Source: an uncultured Rhodospirillales bacterium (GTDB lineage: Bacteria; Pseudomonadota; Alphaproteobacteria; Reyranellales; Reyranellaceae). Taken from it: a stretch of DNA of 64,000 nt. Below are positions 7,142 to 16,116 of the stretch, piece after piece (position 1 is the first letter of the stretch; the number at the start of each line of letters is the position of its first letter). Made by a program: the position numbers and the translations under genes. The stretch lies in the NCBI GenBank assembly GCA_902825855.1, contig CADECW010000002.1, positions 1 to 64,000 of the forward strand, in the 5' to 3' direction. Below the pieces are notes generated by a model. The model was given only the letters and a program-made list of their open reading frames with translations, did no database searches and was not told the DNA's origin.

Positions 7142-8153
7142 CGCGCACCTCGTAGTGCGTGGGCTTGTTGATCGTGGCCATGTCGCGGGCGAGCCAATCG
7201 GCCGTCCATTCCATCATCGTGGAGAGCGGCACGGATGGCGGCCCGAACTCCTTCACCATGCGTCGCGAATCGTTAAGCCAGCCGGTCGCCGCCGGCGTGC
7301 CGGCAAACTTCGGCGATCTGCCGAGGAGCTTGCCGAATTCGCCGGCCGCCCACCGGACCTCGATGGTCTCAGGGCCGGTGACGTTGATCGGCGTGGTAGG
7401 CGTCGTGGTACGGGCGAGGCAGCGTAGCGCCACCGTGTTCGCGTCGCCCTGCCAGATCACATTGACGTGGCCCATCGACAGATCGATCGTCTCGCCGTCG
7501 CGCACCTTGCGTCCGATGTCGTGCAGGACGCCGTAACGCATGTCGATGGCGTAGTTCAGGCGGAACAAGCGACCCGGCGTGCCGTACTTGGCGGAGAAGA
7601 ACTCGAACATGCGCTCGCGTCCGGCGCAGGTGACGGCGTAGTCGCCGGGCGGCGGCACCGGCGGCACGTCCTCGCTGGCGCCGCCGCTCTCAACCGGCAC
7701 GAACGGATAGACGCAGCCCGTCGAGAAGGCGACGATGCGCGAGTCCTTGAACACCTCGGCGACCATCGCCGGCACCTGCACGTTCATCGCCCAGGTGAGC
7801 GGCACGTCGCCGGCTGCGCCGAACTTGCGGCCGGCCATGAAAATGACGTTGGCGGCCTTCGGCAGCTTCTCGAGTTGCGCACGATCGAGCAGATCGGCCG
7901 CGACCGGCTCGACGCCGGCCTTGACCAGTGCCTCGCGGACCCCGGCTTCGCTGAAGCGCGCCACTCCAATCACCCGCTTGCCCGGCGCCGCCCGCTTGGC
8001 GAGGCGCGCCAGCGTCGGTCCCATCTTGCCGCCGACTCCCAGCACCATGATGTCGCCGGGCGTACGGGCAAGATCGGCGATCAGAGCGTCCGAGGGAGTC
8101 GTCATGAAATCCTCGACGGCTTCGACGCTGTCGAACCGGACGGGCAACGTCAT
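7128..8153 (-). CDS. NAD(P)-dependent epimerase/dehydratase-like (extended SDR)
   Basis: This 341-residue Rossmann protein has the nucleotide-binding stretch DIMVLGVGGKMGPTLARLA near residues 34-52 and an SDR-like middle region (FSTGCVYPF, then a Tyr in DYAVTCAGRERMFEF). In classical SDRs the Tyr is followed by xxxK; here Lys is replaced by Arg or Cys at that position, so the catalytic dyad may be altered. The start codon overlaps the stop of the enolase-superfamily gene (ATGA) and the end overlaps the GNAT gene. It probably oxidises, reduces or epimerises a sugar-like intermediate of this operon. Confidence 0.78.
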   Translation of the reverse strand: MTLPVRFDSVEAVEDFMTTPSDALIADLARTPGDIMVLGVGGKMGPTLARLAKRAAPGKRVIGVARFSEAGVREALVKAGVEPVAADLLDRAQLEKLPKAANVIFMAGRKFGAAGDVPLTWAMNVQVPAMVAEVFKDSRIVAFSTGCVYPFVPVESGGASEDVPPVPPPGDYAVTCAGRERMFEFFSAKYGTPGRLFRLNYAIDMRYGVLHDIGRKVRDGETIDLSMGHVNVIWQGDANTVALRCLARTTTPTTPINVTGPETIEVRWAAGEFGKLLGRSPKFAGTPAATGWLNDSRRMVKEFGPPSVPLSTMMEWTADWLARDMATINKPTHYEVRDGKY

Positions 8154-9562
8154 GTCGAAGTCCTTTCCGTCATTGGCGTCATCGATCGGAAGTCCATCGC
8201 GGCGCCGACCGCGAAACCCGGGACGTCCAGGGACCTCAGCGCCAGTTTGCCGTCGACCGCTTTGAGGCGCGCCGGCGCACCCGTCTTCTTTCCATAGAGA
8301 TCGGAATGCGCTGCAACGAAGGCAAGCTGCTCATGCTCCGGCGCGAAGGCCATGCCGTCGATGAAGTGATGGGCGTTGCGCTCGACATGGCCAAGCCCGA
8401 GCAAGGAGACTAACGCCAGGTCCTGCTGCACGCTGACGCCCGGCCAGGTCGTGAGGTCCTCGGCCGACATGAAGTGCCCGGCGCCGAGTTTGGCAACGCG
8501 CGCTGCGTTGAGGATCGACTTGTAAAAACCCTTGCAGTTCTTGCTCGAGACGCCTCTATAGCCGAGCTTCAACGCGGCCGGGAAAGCCGCCAGCTCGCCG
8601 TCCGATTCGTCGATGATGACGGCTCGGTGCCTGGCGAGCGGCTCGACCGACCGCGACAAGGCGACCGCCCGCTTGATCGGCTGCTCGATGAAGACGGTCG
8701 CCCTGGCGAGCCGCGCCAAGGTCGGTGTCTCCTCGACCTTGCGCCAAAGTTCGACGATGCCCTCGACGTCGTCATACTGCTCGTTGCCGTCGAGGGTGGT
8801 GCGGTAGTCGCCGGCGCCGGCGTCGAGCACAGCGGCGATGCGGCCGAGCCGATCGAGATCGGCCCGGATGTCGCCGCCGACCTTCAGCTTGTAGTAGCGG
8901 CCGCGATAGTACGACACGACTTCCTCGAGGGTCTCGGGCAGTCCGTCGTTCACGCGATCGGCCAACGGCCGGTCGGCCGCCGTCAGCGGATCGACCAGGC
9001 CTACGGTGTGGCGGAGCTCGATGCTCTCTCCCGGGCGGAGGCCGGCGAGGAATGGGGCAAGATCGTTGCTCGCAATGTCCGGCGTGAGCAACGTGGTCCG
9101 AATGCCCGGCAAGTTGCGCGCGATCATCGTGGCGAAGGACTGGCCCATTGCGAGGCCGAGCGCGTCGAGGATGGCCCGATCAAGCAAAGCTGGTCCGTAG
9201 GATGCCACCAGTGGATTGAGGCCGAGAGCGGCGCCGCGCTTGTGCTGCTCGGCGTAGGTGCCTGCGAACAGATCGAAGGGCTTCTCGAAGCCCTGGGCGC
9301 GATAGAGCTCGATCGCGAGATCGAGCGCCTGGCGAAGCTGATCGAGATTCTGCTCGTCGGTGAAGGCCGGACTCTTCTCGAACCACTTGGCAGCCAGGGC
9401 CTCCGCAGCCACTCCATGGCTCGTCCGGCCATCGGGGAGCGCTATGCGGACCCTGATCACGGCCTGCGTCGCATCGGTAACGGTGATCACGCCGAAGCGG
9501 AAGGCAAGCCGCATCTTCACGTGCCTCTCGAAGCGCTCGACGTCCTCCAGCTTCACCTTCAT
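8150..9562 (-). CDS. Enolase-superfamily enzyme (mandelate racemase/MLE-like), long form
   Basis: At 470 residues this is longer than most mandelate-racemase/muconate-lactonising relatives (360-400). The C-terminal barrel carries a Lys pair (YYKLKVGG), and the three metal-ligand strands read TTLDGNEQ, FIEQPI and IIDESDG. A further Lys pair is in SSKNCKGFYK, and a late His-rich loop reads NAHHFIDG. These enzymes abstract a proton alpha to a carboxylate and then eliminate, racemise or cycloisomerise. It overlaps both neighbours by 4 nt (ATGA). A sugar-acid-like dehydratase is the likeliest role, but specificity cannot be read from the sequence. Confidence 0.8.
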   Translation of the reverse strand: MKVKLEDVERFERHVKMRLAFRFGVITVTDATQAVIRVRIALPDGRTSHGVAAEALAAKWFEKSPAFTDEQNLDQLRQALDLAIELYRAQGFEKPFDLFAGTYAEQHKRGAALGLNPLVASYGPALLDRAILDALGLAMGQSFATMIARNLPGIRTTLLTPDIASNDLAPFLAGLRPGESIELRHTVGLVDPLTAADRPLADRVNDGLPETLEEVVSYYRGRYYKLKVGGDIRADLDRLGRIAAVLDAGAGDYRTTLDGNEQYDDVEGIVELWRKVEETPTLARLARATVFIEQPIKRAVALSRSVEPLARHRAVIIDESDGELAAFPAALKLGYRGVSSKNCKGFYKSILNAARVAKLGAGHFMSAEDLTTWPGVSVQQDLALVSLLGLGHVERNAHHFIDGMAFAPEHEQLAFVAAHSDLYGKKTGAPARLKAVDGKLALRSLDVPGFAVGAAMDFRSMTPMTERTST

Positions 9563-10377
9563 GCACTCTGCTCCAGCAGGCCCGCGACGTAGCCGATCAT
9601 GCGCGCCGCGCAGGTCGACCCATCGGGTTCATAGACGAATGGCTCCATGGCAATCCAGCCGCGATAGCCGGTTTCGCGCAAGGCTTTCACGACGGGCGCG
9701 AACCGGTCGCCGCCCTGCCCCGGACCACGCCGGTTGCGATCGTTGAACTGGACGTGGGCGACCAGCCCGCTCGGCATCCAGCGCCGGATGGCGTCGGCTA
9801 CGGGTTCCTGCTCCATGAGACCGGCGGCCAGCGTATCGACCATGGTGCGCAGCGACGGATTGCCGATCCGGCGCACGATCTCGGCTGCTTCCGCCAGCGT
9901 ATTGACGAAGTTGCAATCGGGTCGGGCCAGCGGCTCGATGCAGTAGGCAACCTTGGCCATGGCAGCCTGTTCGCCGGCCAGTGTCCACGCCTCCTCCGCT
10001 CGCGCCGCATCGTCGGAGCTCGCCACGCGGCGCTGCATCGGCGAGCCATGCACCAGATAGGTTCCCTGCAGCTCGGCGCAGAGGTCGACCGAGGCGCGCA
10101 GGACGTCGACGCTCTTCTGCCACACCGCGCGATCGGCGCTGGTGATCGACAGGCCCGCCGGCGCGGCCAGCAGCCAATGCAGGCCGCTCACCTCGAGACC
10201 GTTGTCGGCGCAGACCTTGCGGATCTCGGCACGCTTGGCAGCCGGCATGCGCCAGGCATCGTCGCCGAAGGTGAACGGCGCCAGCTCCAGTCCGCGATAG
10301 CCGAGCGCCGCCGTCAACGCACACTGACGCTCGAAGGAAAGCTCGCGGATCACCTCGTTGCAGAGAGACAGCTTCAC
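9559..10377 (-). CDS. Sugar phosphate isomerase/epimerase-like TIM barrel
   Basis: This 272-residue AP-endonuclease-2/xylose-isomerase-type barrel is the first gene of the 2.4-10.4 kb operon. Family-like features include YRGLELAPF near the N-terminus, VSGLHWLL, YLVHGSPM and the acidic metal ligands in CIEPLARPDCNFVN and AHVQFNDRN. Such proteins isomerise or epimerise keto sugars or inosose-like compounds. Its stop overlaps the next start (ATGA). The promoter must lie in the 63-bp gap to the divergent ABC permease gene. Confidence 0.8.
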   Translation of the reverse strand: MKLSLCNEVIRELSFERQCALTAALGYRGLELAPFTFGDDAWRMPAAKRAEIRKVCADNGLEVSGLHWLLAAPAGLSITSADRAVWQKSVDVLRASVDLCAELQGTYLVHGSPMQRRVASSDDAARAEEAWTLAGEQAAMAKVAYCIEPLARPDCNFVNTLAEAAEIVRRIGNPSLRTMVDTLAAGLMEQEPVADAIRRWMPSGLVAHVQFNDRNRRGPGQGGDRFAPVVKALRETGYRGWIAMEPFVYEPDGSTCAARMIGYVAGLLEQSA

Positions 10378-10440
10378 GAATGATCCTCGGCTTGACGGTT
10401 TTCGGGTGCTTCGCCAGTGTGCCCGAATGTGCGGCCGCGC

Positions 10441-11208
10441 ATGATCAAATTCCAGCCTTTGCTGCGCCGATACTGGCCGACAGTGACCTTGTTCGCCGTC
10501 CTGCTCGCGAGCTGGCAGCTCGCGGTGAGCGTCGGCGGAATTCGCGAGTATCTGCTGCCGTCGCCGCTCGCGGTGTGGAACGCGCTATGGCACGGCGACA
10601 CCGATTGGGCCAAGCACCTTTGGGTCACGACGATCGAGATCATAGGCGCGTTTTTCCTTGCCGCCGTCGTCGGTGTGGCGCTGGGCGTGGCCATCGCCTG
10701 GTCGCCGCTGATCGCCAATGCGCTGGTGCCGTTCCTGGTGTTCGTGAACACCCTGCCCAAGGTGGCCATCGCGCCCCTGTTCCTGATCTGGATGGGCTAC
10801 GGCATCTTCCCCAACATGCTGATGGGGGCGTTGATCGGTTTCTTCCCGGTAGTGATCAACACCGCCGTGGGCCTGAGCCAGGTCGAGGCCGACATGCTGG
10901 ACCTCGGCCGCGTGTTCAACGCGCCCAAGTGGAAGATCTTCCTGAAAATCCGCATTCCGAACGCCCTGCCTTACATCCTGAGCGCGCTGAAAATTACCGC
11001 GACGGCAGCCGTGGTCGGTGCCATCGTCGGCGAGTTCGTCGCCTCGCAGAACGGCCTGGGGTACGTCATCGTCACCACCCAGAGCAGCATGAACACCTCT
11101 GTGGCGTTCGCCTCGCTGATCTGGATTTCCGTCGTCGGGCTGCTGCTCTACGGCGCCGTCGTCCTTGCCGCGCAGTTGTGGGCGCCATGGGCCGAGGGAA
11201 TCGACTGA
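10441..11208 (+). CDS. NitT/TauT-type ABC transporter permease
   Basis: The product is a 255-residue inner-membrane permease with about six hydrophobic segments. The cytoplasmic coupling loop for the ATPase (GRVFNAPKWKIFLKIRIPNA) lies near residues 156-175. This type partners with a periplasmic NMT1/SsuA-like protein to import nitrate-, sulfonate-, pyrimidine-precursor- or aromatic-type solutes. I start at 10441 rather than 10417, because the latter leaves only 40 bp to the divergent gene and adds nine non-family residues. The SBP and ATPase genes follow directly. Confidence 0.88.
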   Translation: MIKFQPLLRRYWPTVTLFAVLLASWQLAVSVGGIREYLLPSPLAVWNALWHGDTDWAKHLWVTTIEIIGAFFLAAVVGVALGVAIAWSPLIANALVPFLVFVNTLPKVAIAPLFLIWMGYGIFPNMLMGALIGFFPVVINTAVGLSQVEADMLDLGRVFNAPKWKIFLKIRIPNALPYILSALKITATAAVVGAIVGEFVASQNGLGYVIVTTQSSMNTSVAFASLIWISVVGLLLYGAVVLAAQLWAPWAEGID

Positions 11209-11236
11209 ATCGGGGAAGGGTAACAGGGAGCAGATC

Positions 11237-12223
11237 ATGACCAGGACATTGTCACTCGCGCTCGCAGCACTGCTGGCCGCGGCCGGCAGCGCTTCGGCGC
11301 AGGAGAAGTTCACCTTCGCACTGAACTGGTTCGCCGTCGGCGACCATGCCGCCTACTGGGTGGCGCTCGACAAGGGCTACTACAAGGCCAAGGGCCTCGA
11401 CGTGACCCTCGAAAATTCCAAGGGCTCCGGCGATTCGATCGCCAAGGTCGACACCGGGCGCGCCGATGCCGGTCTCGCCGATGCTGCAGTGGTGATCGCC
11501 TCGGTCGGCCGCGGCACCACCGTCAAGACGGTGGGCATGGTATTCGACAAGACGCCGCTCAACATCTTCAGCCTCAAGAGCAACCCGCTTTCCAAGCCCA
11601 AGGACCTCGAAGGCAAGACGCTCGGCGCGCCTCCCGGCGACAGCCAGCGCCAGATGTTTCCGGCCTTCGCCAAGGTGAACGGCATCGACGCCGCCAAGGT
11701 TACCTGGGTCAATATCGAGCCCGCTGCCAAGATGGCAGCCGTTGCCGAGAAGCGCATGGATGGCGTGGGCGACTATTCGACCGGCCTGCCCTACTACGAA
11801 AAGGCTGCCGGCCCCGGCAACGTCGTGATGATGCCGTGGGCCGATTTCGGCTTCGACATGTACTCGATGTCGATCATCGCCAGCGCCAAGACGATGAAGG
11901 AGCGGCCGGCCGTGCTGAAGGCCTTCCTCGAAGCCTCCTACATGGGTTGGCGCGATGTCATGGCTGATCCGAAGTCTTCGCTGGAGATCTTCAAGAAGCG
12001 CGTGCCCGAGATCGATCTTGCAACCATCACACCCAACATGGAGATCGGCATCGGCCTGATGAAGACCGATCGCTACGCCAAGAACGGCATCGGCTGGATC
12101 GACGAGAAGAAGATGTGCGATTCGGTCGACCTCGTGAACACCTACATGGGCCTGCCGAAGAAGGTCGAGTGCAAGGACGCCTTCACGACGGAGTTCCTGC
12201 CCAAGGTCGAGATGCCCAAATAG
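11237..12223 (+). CDS. ABC transporter substrate-binding protein, NMT1/SsuA-like
   Basis: The 328-residue periplasmic binding protein has a clear Sec signal (TLSLALAALLAAAGSASAQ) and the family opening FALNWFAVGDHAAYWVALDKG. The start at 11237 has a GGGAG ribosome site 9 nt upstream. It is placed between permease and ATPase of one importer. The family binds small organic solutes such as pyrimidine precursors, sulfonates or phthalates; the ligand here is unknown. Divergence from the 2.4-10.4 kb operon suggests it delivers that pathway's substrate. Confidence 0.88.
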   Translation: MTRTLSLALAALLAAAGSASAQEKFTFALNWFAVGDHAAYWVALDKGYYKAKGLDVTLENSKGSGDSIAKVDTGRADAGLADAAVVIASVGRGTTVKTVGMVFDKTPLNIFSLKSNPLSKPKDLEGKTLGAPPGDSQRQMFPAFAKVNGIDAAKVTWVNIEPAAKMAAVAEKRMDGVGDYSTGLPYYEKAAGPGNVVMMPWADFGFDMYSMSIIASAKTMKERPAVLKAFLEASYMGWRDVMADPKSSLEIFKKRVPEIDLATITPNMEIGIGLMKTDRYAKNGIGWIDEKKMCDSVDLVNTYMGLPKKVECKDAFTTEFLPKVEMPK

Positions 12224-12234
12224 ATCCAAGCCGG

Positions 12235-13035
12235 GTGAGCAAGGAACTGATCGGCCTCGACCGGGTCGGCATGACATATGAGGCGGCAAGCGGCCCGGTC
12301 GAGGCCCTTGCCGGCATCTCACTGTCCGTCGGCGCCGGCGAGTTCGTCTCGCTGGTCGGCCCGAGTGGTTGCGGCAAGTCCACGTTGCTGCGAATCGTGG
12401 CCGGGCTCCGGCCGGCCACGGCCGGCACGGTGACGGTTGCCGACCGCGCCGTGCGAGAGCCCATCCCCGACATCGGCATGGTCTTCCAGGCACCGATCCT
12501 GCTCAAGTGGCGATCGATCCTGCAGAATTTGCTGCTCCCGGCCGAGCTTGCCGGCAAGGATCCCGCCGCCCTGAAGGCCCGCGCATTCCAGCTCCTCGAC
12601 ATGGCGGGGCTCGGGGGATTCGGCGGCAAGCTGCCGCACGAGCTGTCGGGCGGCATGCAGCAGCGCGCAGCCCTCTGCCGTGCCCTCCTGCTCGATCCTC
12701 CCCTGCTCCTGATGGACGAGCCGTTCGGCGCCCTCGACGCCATGACACGCGACGACATGGCGCTCGAGCTCTTGCGTATCTGGGGCGAGCGCGACCTCGC
12801 GCAATCGGCTCGCAAGACGGTGCTGTTCGTGACCCATTCGATCCCCGAGGCGGTGTTCCTGTCGGATCGCGTGGTGGTCATGTCGCCGCGTCCCGGCCGC
12901 ATCGTCGCAGACCTGCGGATCGACCTGCCGCGGCCGCGGACCGTGGAACTGCGGGCTTCCGAGGCCTTTGGACGCTACAGCCTGGAGATTTTCCGCGCGC
13001 TCACGGGGAAAATCGACGCGGGCACGTTTGCCTGA
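12235..13035 (+). CDS. NitT/TauT-type ABC transporter ATP-binding protein
   Basis: The 266-residue ATPase starts at a GTG 11 nt after the SBP stop. It shows Walker [10 protein letters not shown] (residues 42-50), Q-loop Gln85, signature LSGGMQQR (137-144), Walker B LLLMDEPF (157-164) and switch His in FVTHS. It energises the importer encoded by the two preceding genes. The next gene, glutaryl-CoA dehydrogenase, begins 89 nt later with its own ribosome site. Confidence 0.9.
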   Translation: MSKELIGLDRVGMTYEAASGPVEALAGISLSVGAGEFVSLVGPSGCGKSTLLRIVAGLRPATAGTVTVADRAVREPIPDIGMVFQAPILLKWRSILQNLLLPAELAGKDPAALKARAFQLLDMAGLGGFGGKLPHELSGGMQQRAALCRALLLDPPLLLMDEPFGALDAMTRDDMALELLRIWGERDLAQSARKTVLFVTHSIPEAVFLSDRVVVMSPRPGRIVADLRIDLPRPRTVELRASEAFGRYSLEIFRALTGKIDAGTFA

Positions 13036-13124
13036 CCCTGCAAGACGCGCAATTTCTCGCCCGCGCCTTGTTGGCGGAGCCGGCACTGCCTGTTAAACCC
13101 CGGCAGACAACGCCAGGAGCAGAC

Positions 13125-14357
13125 ATGGCCACCGCCGCCACACCGATGAAAAGCGCCGCCCGGGGCATCAGCGCCGATGCCAAGCCGTTCGACTGGGAGG
13201 ATCCGTTCTTCCTCGACGACCAGCTCACCGAGGAGGAGGTCGCGATCCGCGATGCGGCGCGCGACTACTGCCAGGACAAGCTGATGCCGCGCGTGCTGGA
13301 GGCCAACCGGCACGAGAAGTTCGACCGCGAGATCATGAACGAGTTCGGCGCACTCGGCCTGCTGGGCTCCACCCTGCCCGAGAAGTACGGCTGCGCCGCC
13401 GCCAACTACACGACCTACGGCCTGGTGGCGCGCGAGGTCGAGCGGGTCGATTCGGGCTACCGGTCGGCGATGAGCGTGCAGTCGTCGCTGGTCATGCATC
13501 CGATCTACGCCTACGGCAGCGAGGAGCAGCGCATGAAGTACCTGCCCAAGCTCGCGACCGGCGAGTGGGTCGGCTGCTTCGGCCTCACCGAGCCCGACCA
13601 CGGCTCCGATCCCGGCGGCATGAAGACGCGCGCCGTGAGCGTGCCCGGCGGCTACAAGCTCTCGGGTTCCAAGATGTGGATCACCAACTCGCCGATCGCC
13701 GAGGTCCTGGTGATCTGGGCCAAGCTCGACGGCGGCGCCATCCGCGGCTTCATCCTGGAGCGCGCCTGGAAGGGCATCGAGACTCCGAAGATCGAGGGCA
13801 AGTTCAGCCTGCGCGCCTCGGTAACGGGTGCCATCATGCTCGACGAAGTCTTCGTGCCGGCCGAGAACATGATGCCCAACGTCTCGGGCCTGGGCGGCCC
13901 GTTCGGGTGCCTGAACAATGCGCGCTACGGCATCGCTTGGGGCGCCATGGGCGCCGCCGAGTTCTGTTGGAAGCAGGCGCGCAACTACACGCTCGATCGC
14001 AAACAGTTCGGCCGGCCGCTCGCCGCCAACCAGCTGATCCAGAAGAAGCTCGCCGACATGCAGACCGAGATCGCGATCGGACTGCAGGCCTGCCTGCGCG
14101 TCGGCCGCCTCAAGGACGAGGGCCATGCCCAGCCGGAGATGATCTCCCTGATCAAGCGCAACAACTGCGGCAAGGCGCTCGACATCGCCCGCGTCGCCCG
14201 CGACATGCATGGCGGGAACGGCGTATCGGACGAATACCATGTGATCCGCCACGTCATGAATCTCGAGGCGGTCAACACCTACGAGGGCACGCACGACGTC
14301 CATGCCCTGATCCTCGGCCGCGCCATGACCGGCATCCAGGCGTTCACCGGAGCCTGA
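13125..14357 (+). CDS. gcdH: Glutaryl-CoA dehydrogenase
   Basis: This 410-residue FAD-dependent acyl-CoA dehydrogenase oxidises and decarboxylates glutaryl-CoA to crotonyl-CoA in lysine, tryptophan and benzoate catabolism. The N-terminus [17 protein letters not shown] is typical of GCDH. The catalytic Glu is E387 in NTYEGTHD, and the flavin and substrate regions read [14 protein letters not shown] and WITNSPIA. The Arg that binds the gamma-carboxylate is plausibly in [11 protein letters not shown]. Start at 13125 is set by CCAGGAGC 8 nt upstream. Confidence 0.93.
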   Translation: MATAATPMKSAARGISADAKPFDWEDPFFLDDQLTEEEVAIRDAARDYCQDKLMPRVLEANRHEKFDREIMNEFGALGLLGSTLPEKYGCAAANYTTYGLVAREVERVDSGYRSAMSVQSSLVMHPIYAYGSEEQRMKYLPKLATGEWVGCFGLTEPDHGSDPGGMKTRAVSVPGGYKLSGSKMWITNSPIAEVLVIWAKLDGGAIRGFILERAWKGIETPKIEGKFSLRASVTGAIMLDEVFVPAENMMPNVSGLGGPFGCLNNARYGIAWGAMGAAEFCWKQARNYTLDRKQFGRPLAANQLIQKKLADMQTEIAIGLQACLRVGRLKDEGHAQPEMISLIKRNNCGKALDIARVARDMHGGNGVSDEYHVIRHVMNLEAVNTYEGTHDVHALILGRAMTGIQAFTGA

Positions 14358-14361
14358 TCGA

Positions 14362-15108
14362 GTGCCCCTGCCACCGGCCGGCGACATCGCCATCGTTGTC
14401 GTCGGCGCCCTGGTGGCAGGCTTCGTCAACGGGCTCACCGGCACCGGTTACGCGCTGATGGCGCTGGGCTTCTGGCTGCAGGCCATGTCGCCGGTGACGG
14501 CGGCACCGCTGGTCGCCATCTGCTCTGTCGCGGGCCATCTGCAGGCGCTGCGCTCAATCTGGAGCGGCGTGCGCTGGCCGCGCCTCTGGCCGTTCCTTGC
14601 CGCCGGGCTGGTCGGCGTGCCGCTGGGCACGGCCATGCTCGAGCAGGTGCGCGTCCAGCCGTTGAAGCTCGGCGTCGGCCTCCTGCTGATCTTCTACAGC
14701 GCCTGGATGGGTCTCGTACGCCGGCCGCCGGTCGTCACGCGCGGCGGGCGACCTGCCGACGCAGCGGTGGGTTTTGTCGGCGGGGTCATGGGCGGCCTGG
14801 CGAGCCTGAGCGGGCCCGCACCGACCATCTGGGTGCAGTTGCGCGGTTGGAACAAGAACGAGCAGCGCGGCGTCAACCAGCCCTTCAACATGGCCGTGCT
14901 GGCCGCCGCCCTGCTGGCCGCGGCGGTCGCCGGCCTGCTCGATCGCACCTTCCTGGTCTGGGCGATCATCACCGTACCGACCAGCCTCGTGGGCGCGAGG
15001 CTCGGGCTGATGCTCTACGGTCGCGTCAATGACGCGGTCTTCCGCCAGCTCGTGGTGCTGCTGCTGGGCCTGTCAGGAGCCGCGCTGATCGCTTCCTCGC
15101 TGCGATGA
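14362..15108 (+). CDS. Sulfite exporter TauE/SafE (TSUP) family membrane protein
   Basis: The 248-residue membrane protein has about eight hydrophobic segments arranged as two similar halves, as in TSUP transporters that export sulfoacetate, sulfite or other anions. It starts at a GTG 4 nt after the GCDH stop, so co-transcription is likely. FVNGLTGTGYAL near the N-terminus is the usual loop between the first two helices. The substrate is unknown. Confidence 0.85.
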   Translation: MPLPPAGDIAIVVVGALVAGFVNGLTGTGYALMALGFWLQAMSPVTAAPLVAICSVAGHLQALRSIWSGVRWPRLWPFLAAGLVGVPLGTAMLEQVRVQPLKLGVGLLLIFYSAWMGLVRRPPVVTRGGRPADAAVGFVGGVMGGLASLSGPAPTIWVQLRGWNKNEQRGVNQPFNMAVLAAALLAAAVAGLLDRTFLVWAIITVPTSLVGARLGLMLYGRVNDAVFRQLVVLLLGLSGAALIASSLR

Positions 15109-15111
15109 ATC

Positions 15112-15147
15112 TCGTAGTCTTCGCCGCGCTCAGGATGACAAGAACGG
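15112..15147. repeat. REP-like element overlapping the GST 3' end
   Basis: Read on the minus strand, this stretch contains TGTCATCCTGAGCGCGGCG followed by AAGACTACGA. It resembles the short dispersed extragenic element of the TCATCCTGAGCGAAG type found in many bacterial genomes. It spans the convergent gap and the last codons of the GST gene, so the GST C-terminus (PFLSS) appears to be element-derived. Confidence 0.4.
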
Positions 15148-16116
15148 AAGGCAGCCGCTTTCCCTGAGGATGGCATCGAGGCCGGACGCGTCCTTTGCGG
15201 CCACATACTTGCGGCGAATCTCGGCCAGAGAGCGCGCGTGGTACTTCTGCGGTTCCTGGGACCAGGCCGCCCCACCAAGAGTCATCTCGAAGCTCTTCTG
15301 GCCCGCGGCGATAGCCGCGGCATTGGCGGTCGACCAGGGCAGGAACAGGCCTGCGACCTCTTCCTTCAGGAGCGGCATCAGGGTCGGCGCCAGGGCCGGC
15401 CAGGCCTCGAACGATCCTTCCTTCCTGGGTGACAGCATGCGCTGCACCCAGGCCATCACCTTGGGCGCGGAGGCGCGCATGACGGCTCCGGGCGTGGGAT
15501 CGGTGGCGAGCTCGTAGAGCTGGCCCCACAGGCCGAAGTCCGTCATGGCCGGCCGGCTACCCAGCAAGTACGGCCGTGTCTGCAGATGTGCCTCGATGAG
15601 AGCAAGCGCGCGCCTGAACGATCCTTCGATCGTCGGCTCGGTCGTCGGGTTGGACCCGACGAAGCCGATGCGTGGCACCATGCGCTCGGCGACGGCTGCG
15701 CGGGCCTGCGCCACGGCAAGGGTGCCCTCGCCTTCCATCATCTGGCGCGCGATGCGCTCTGCGGTCGACCAGATGTCGGGCTGGTAGCGCCAGCGATAAT
15801 GGAACATCCACTTGTTGCCCCACTCGTCGCCGTACTCCTCGAGCAGCGCCGAGACGAAGGCGAGCGCGCGGTCTTCAGGCGCGAGCGACGGTTCCGAGGC
15901 TTCGAAGCGCTCGATGATGGGTGTCGAGTCCTGGATGCCTTCGCCCTCCGGCGTCACCACCAAGGGCACCAGCGGCAGCTTGGCATACTTCTGGAACTCG
16001 GCCTGGACCGCCGGAGAACGCGGGATCCACTCGTGCGACAGCCCCTTGAAGCGGAAGTAGGAACGGACCTTCACCGAATAAGGCGAGAGTTCCGAGCCGA
16101 AGATCCTGTAGCTCAT
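15130..16116 (-). CDS. Glutathione S-transferase family protein
   Basis: The 328-residue protein has an N-terminal thioredoxin-like domain (YRIFGSELSPYSVKVRSYFRFKGL is the glutathione-site region) and a long helical C-terminal domain. The start at 16116 overlaps the corA stop (ATGA). The last residues derive from a REP-like element. The substrate is unknown; the extra length of the helical half is common in alphaproteobacterial GSTs. Confidence 0.8.
   Translation of the reverse strand: MSYRIFGSELSPYSVKVRSYFRFKGLSHEWIPRSPAVQAEFQKYAKLPLVPLVVTPEGEGIQDSTPIIERFEASEPSLAPEDRALAFVSALLEEYGDEWGNKWMFHYRWRYQPDIWSTAERIARQMMEGEGTLAVAQARAAVAERMVPRIGFVGSNPTTEPTIEGSFRRALALIEAHLQTRPYLLGSRPAMTDFGLWGQLYELATDPTPGAVMRASAPKVMAWVQRMLSPRKEGSFEAWPALAPTLMPLLKEEVAGLFLPWSTANAAAIAAGQKSFEMTLGGAAWSQEPQKYHARSLAEIRRKYVAAKDASGLDAILRESGCLPFLSS

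Noticed and set aside
12369..13124. Upstream extension of the glutaryl-CoA dehydrogenase frame
   Set aside because: The extension overlaps the ABC ATPase in another frame and is Arg/Pro-rich; the enzyme begins at 13125 after a ribosome site.
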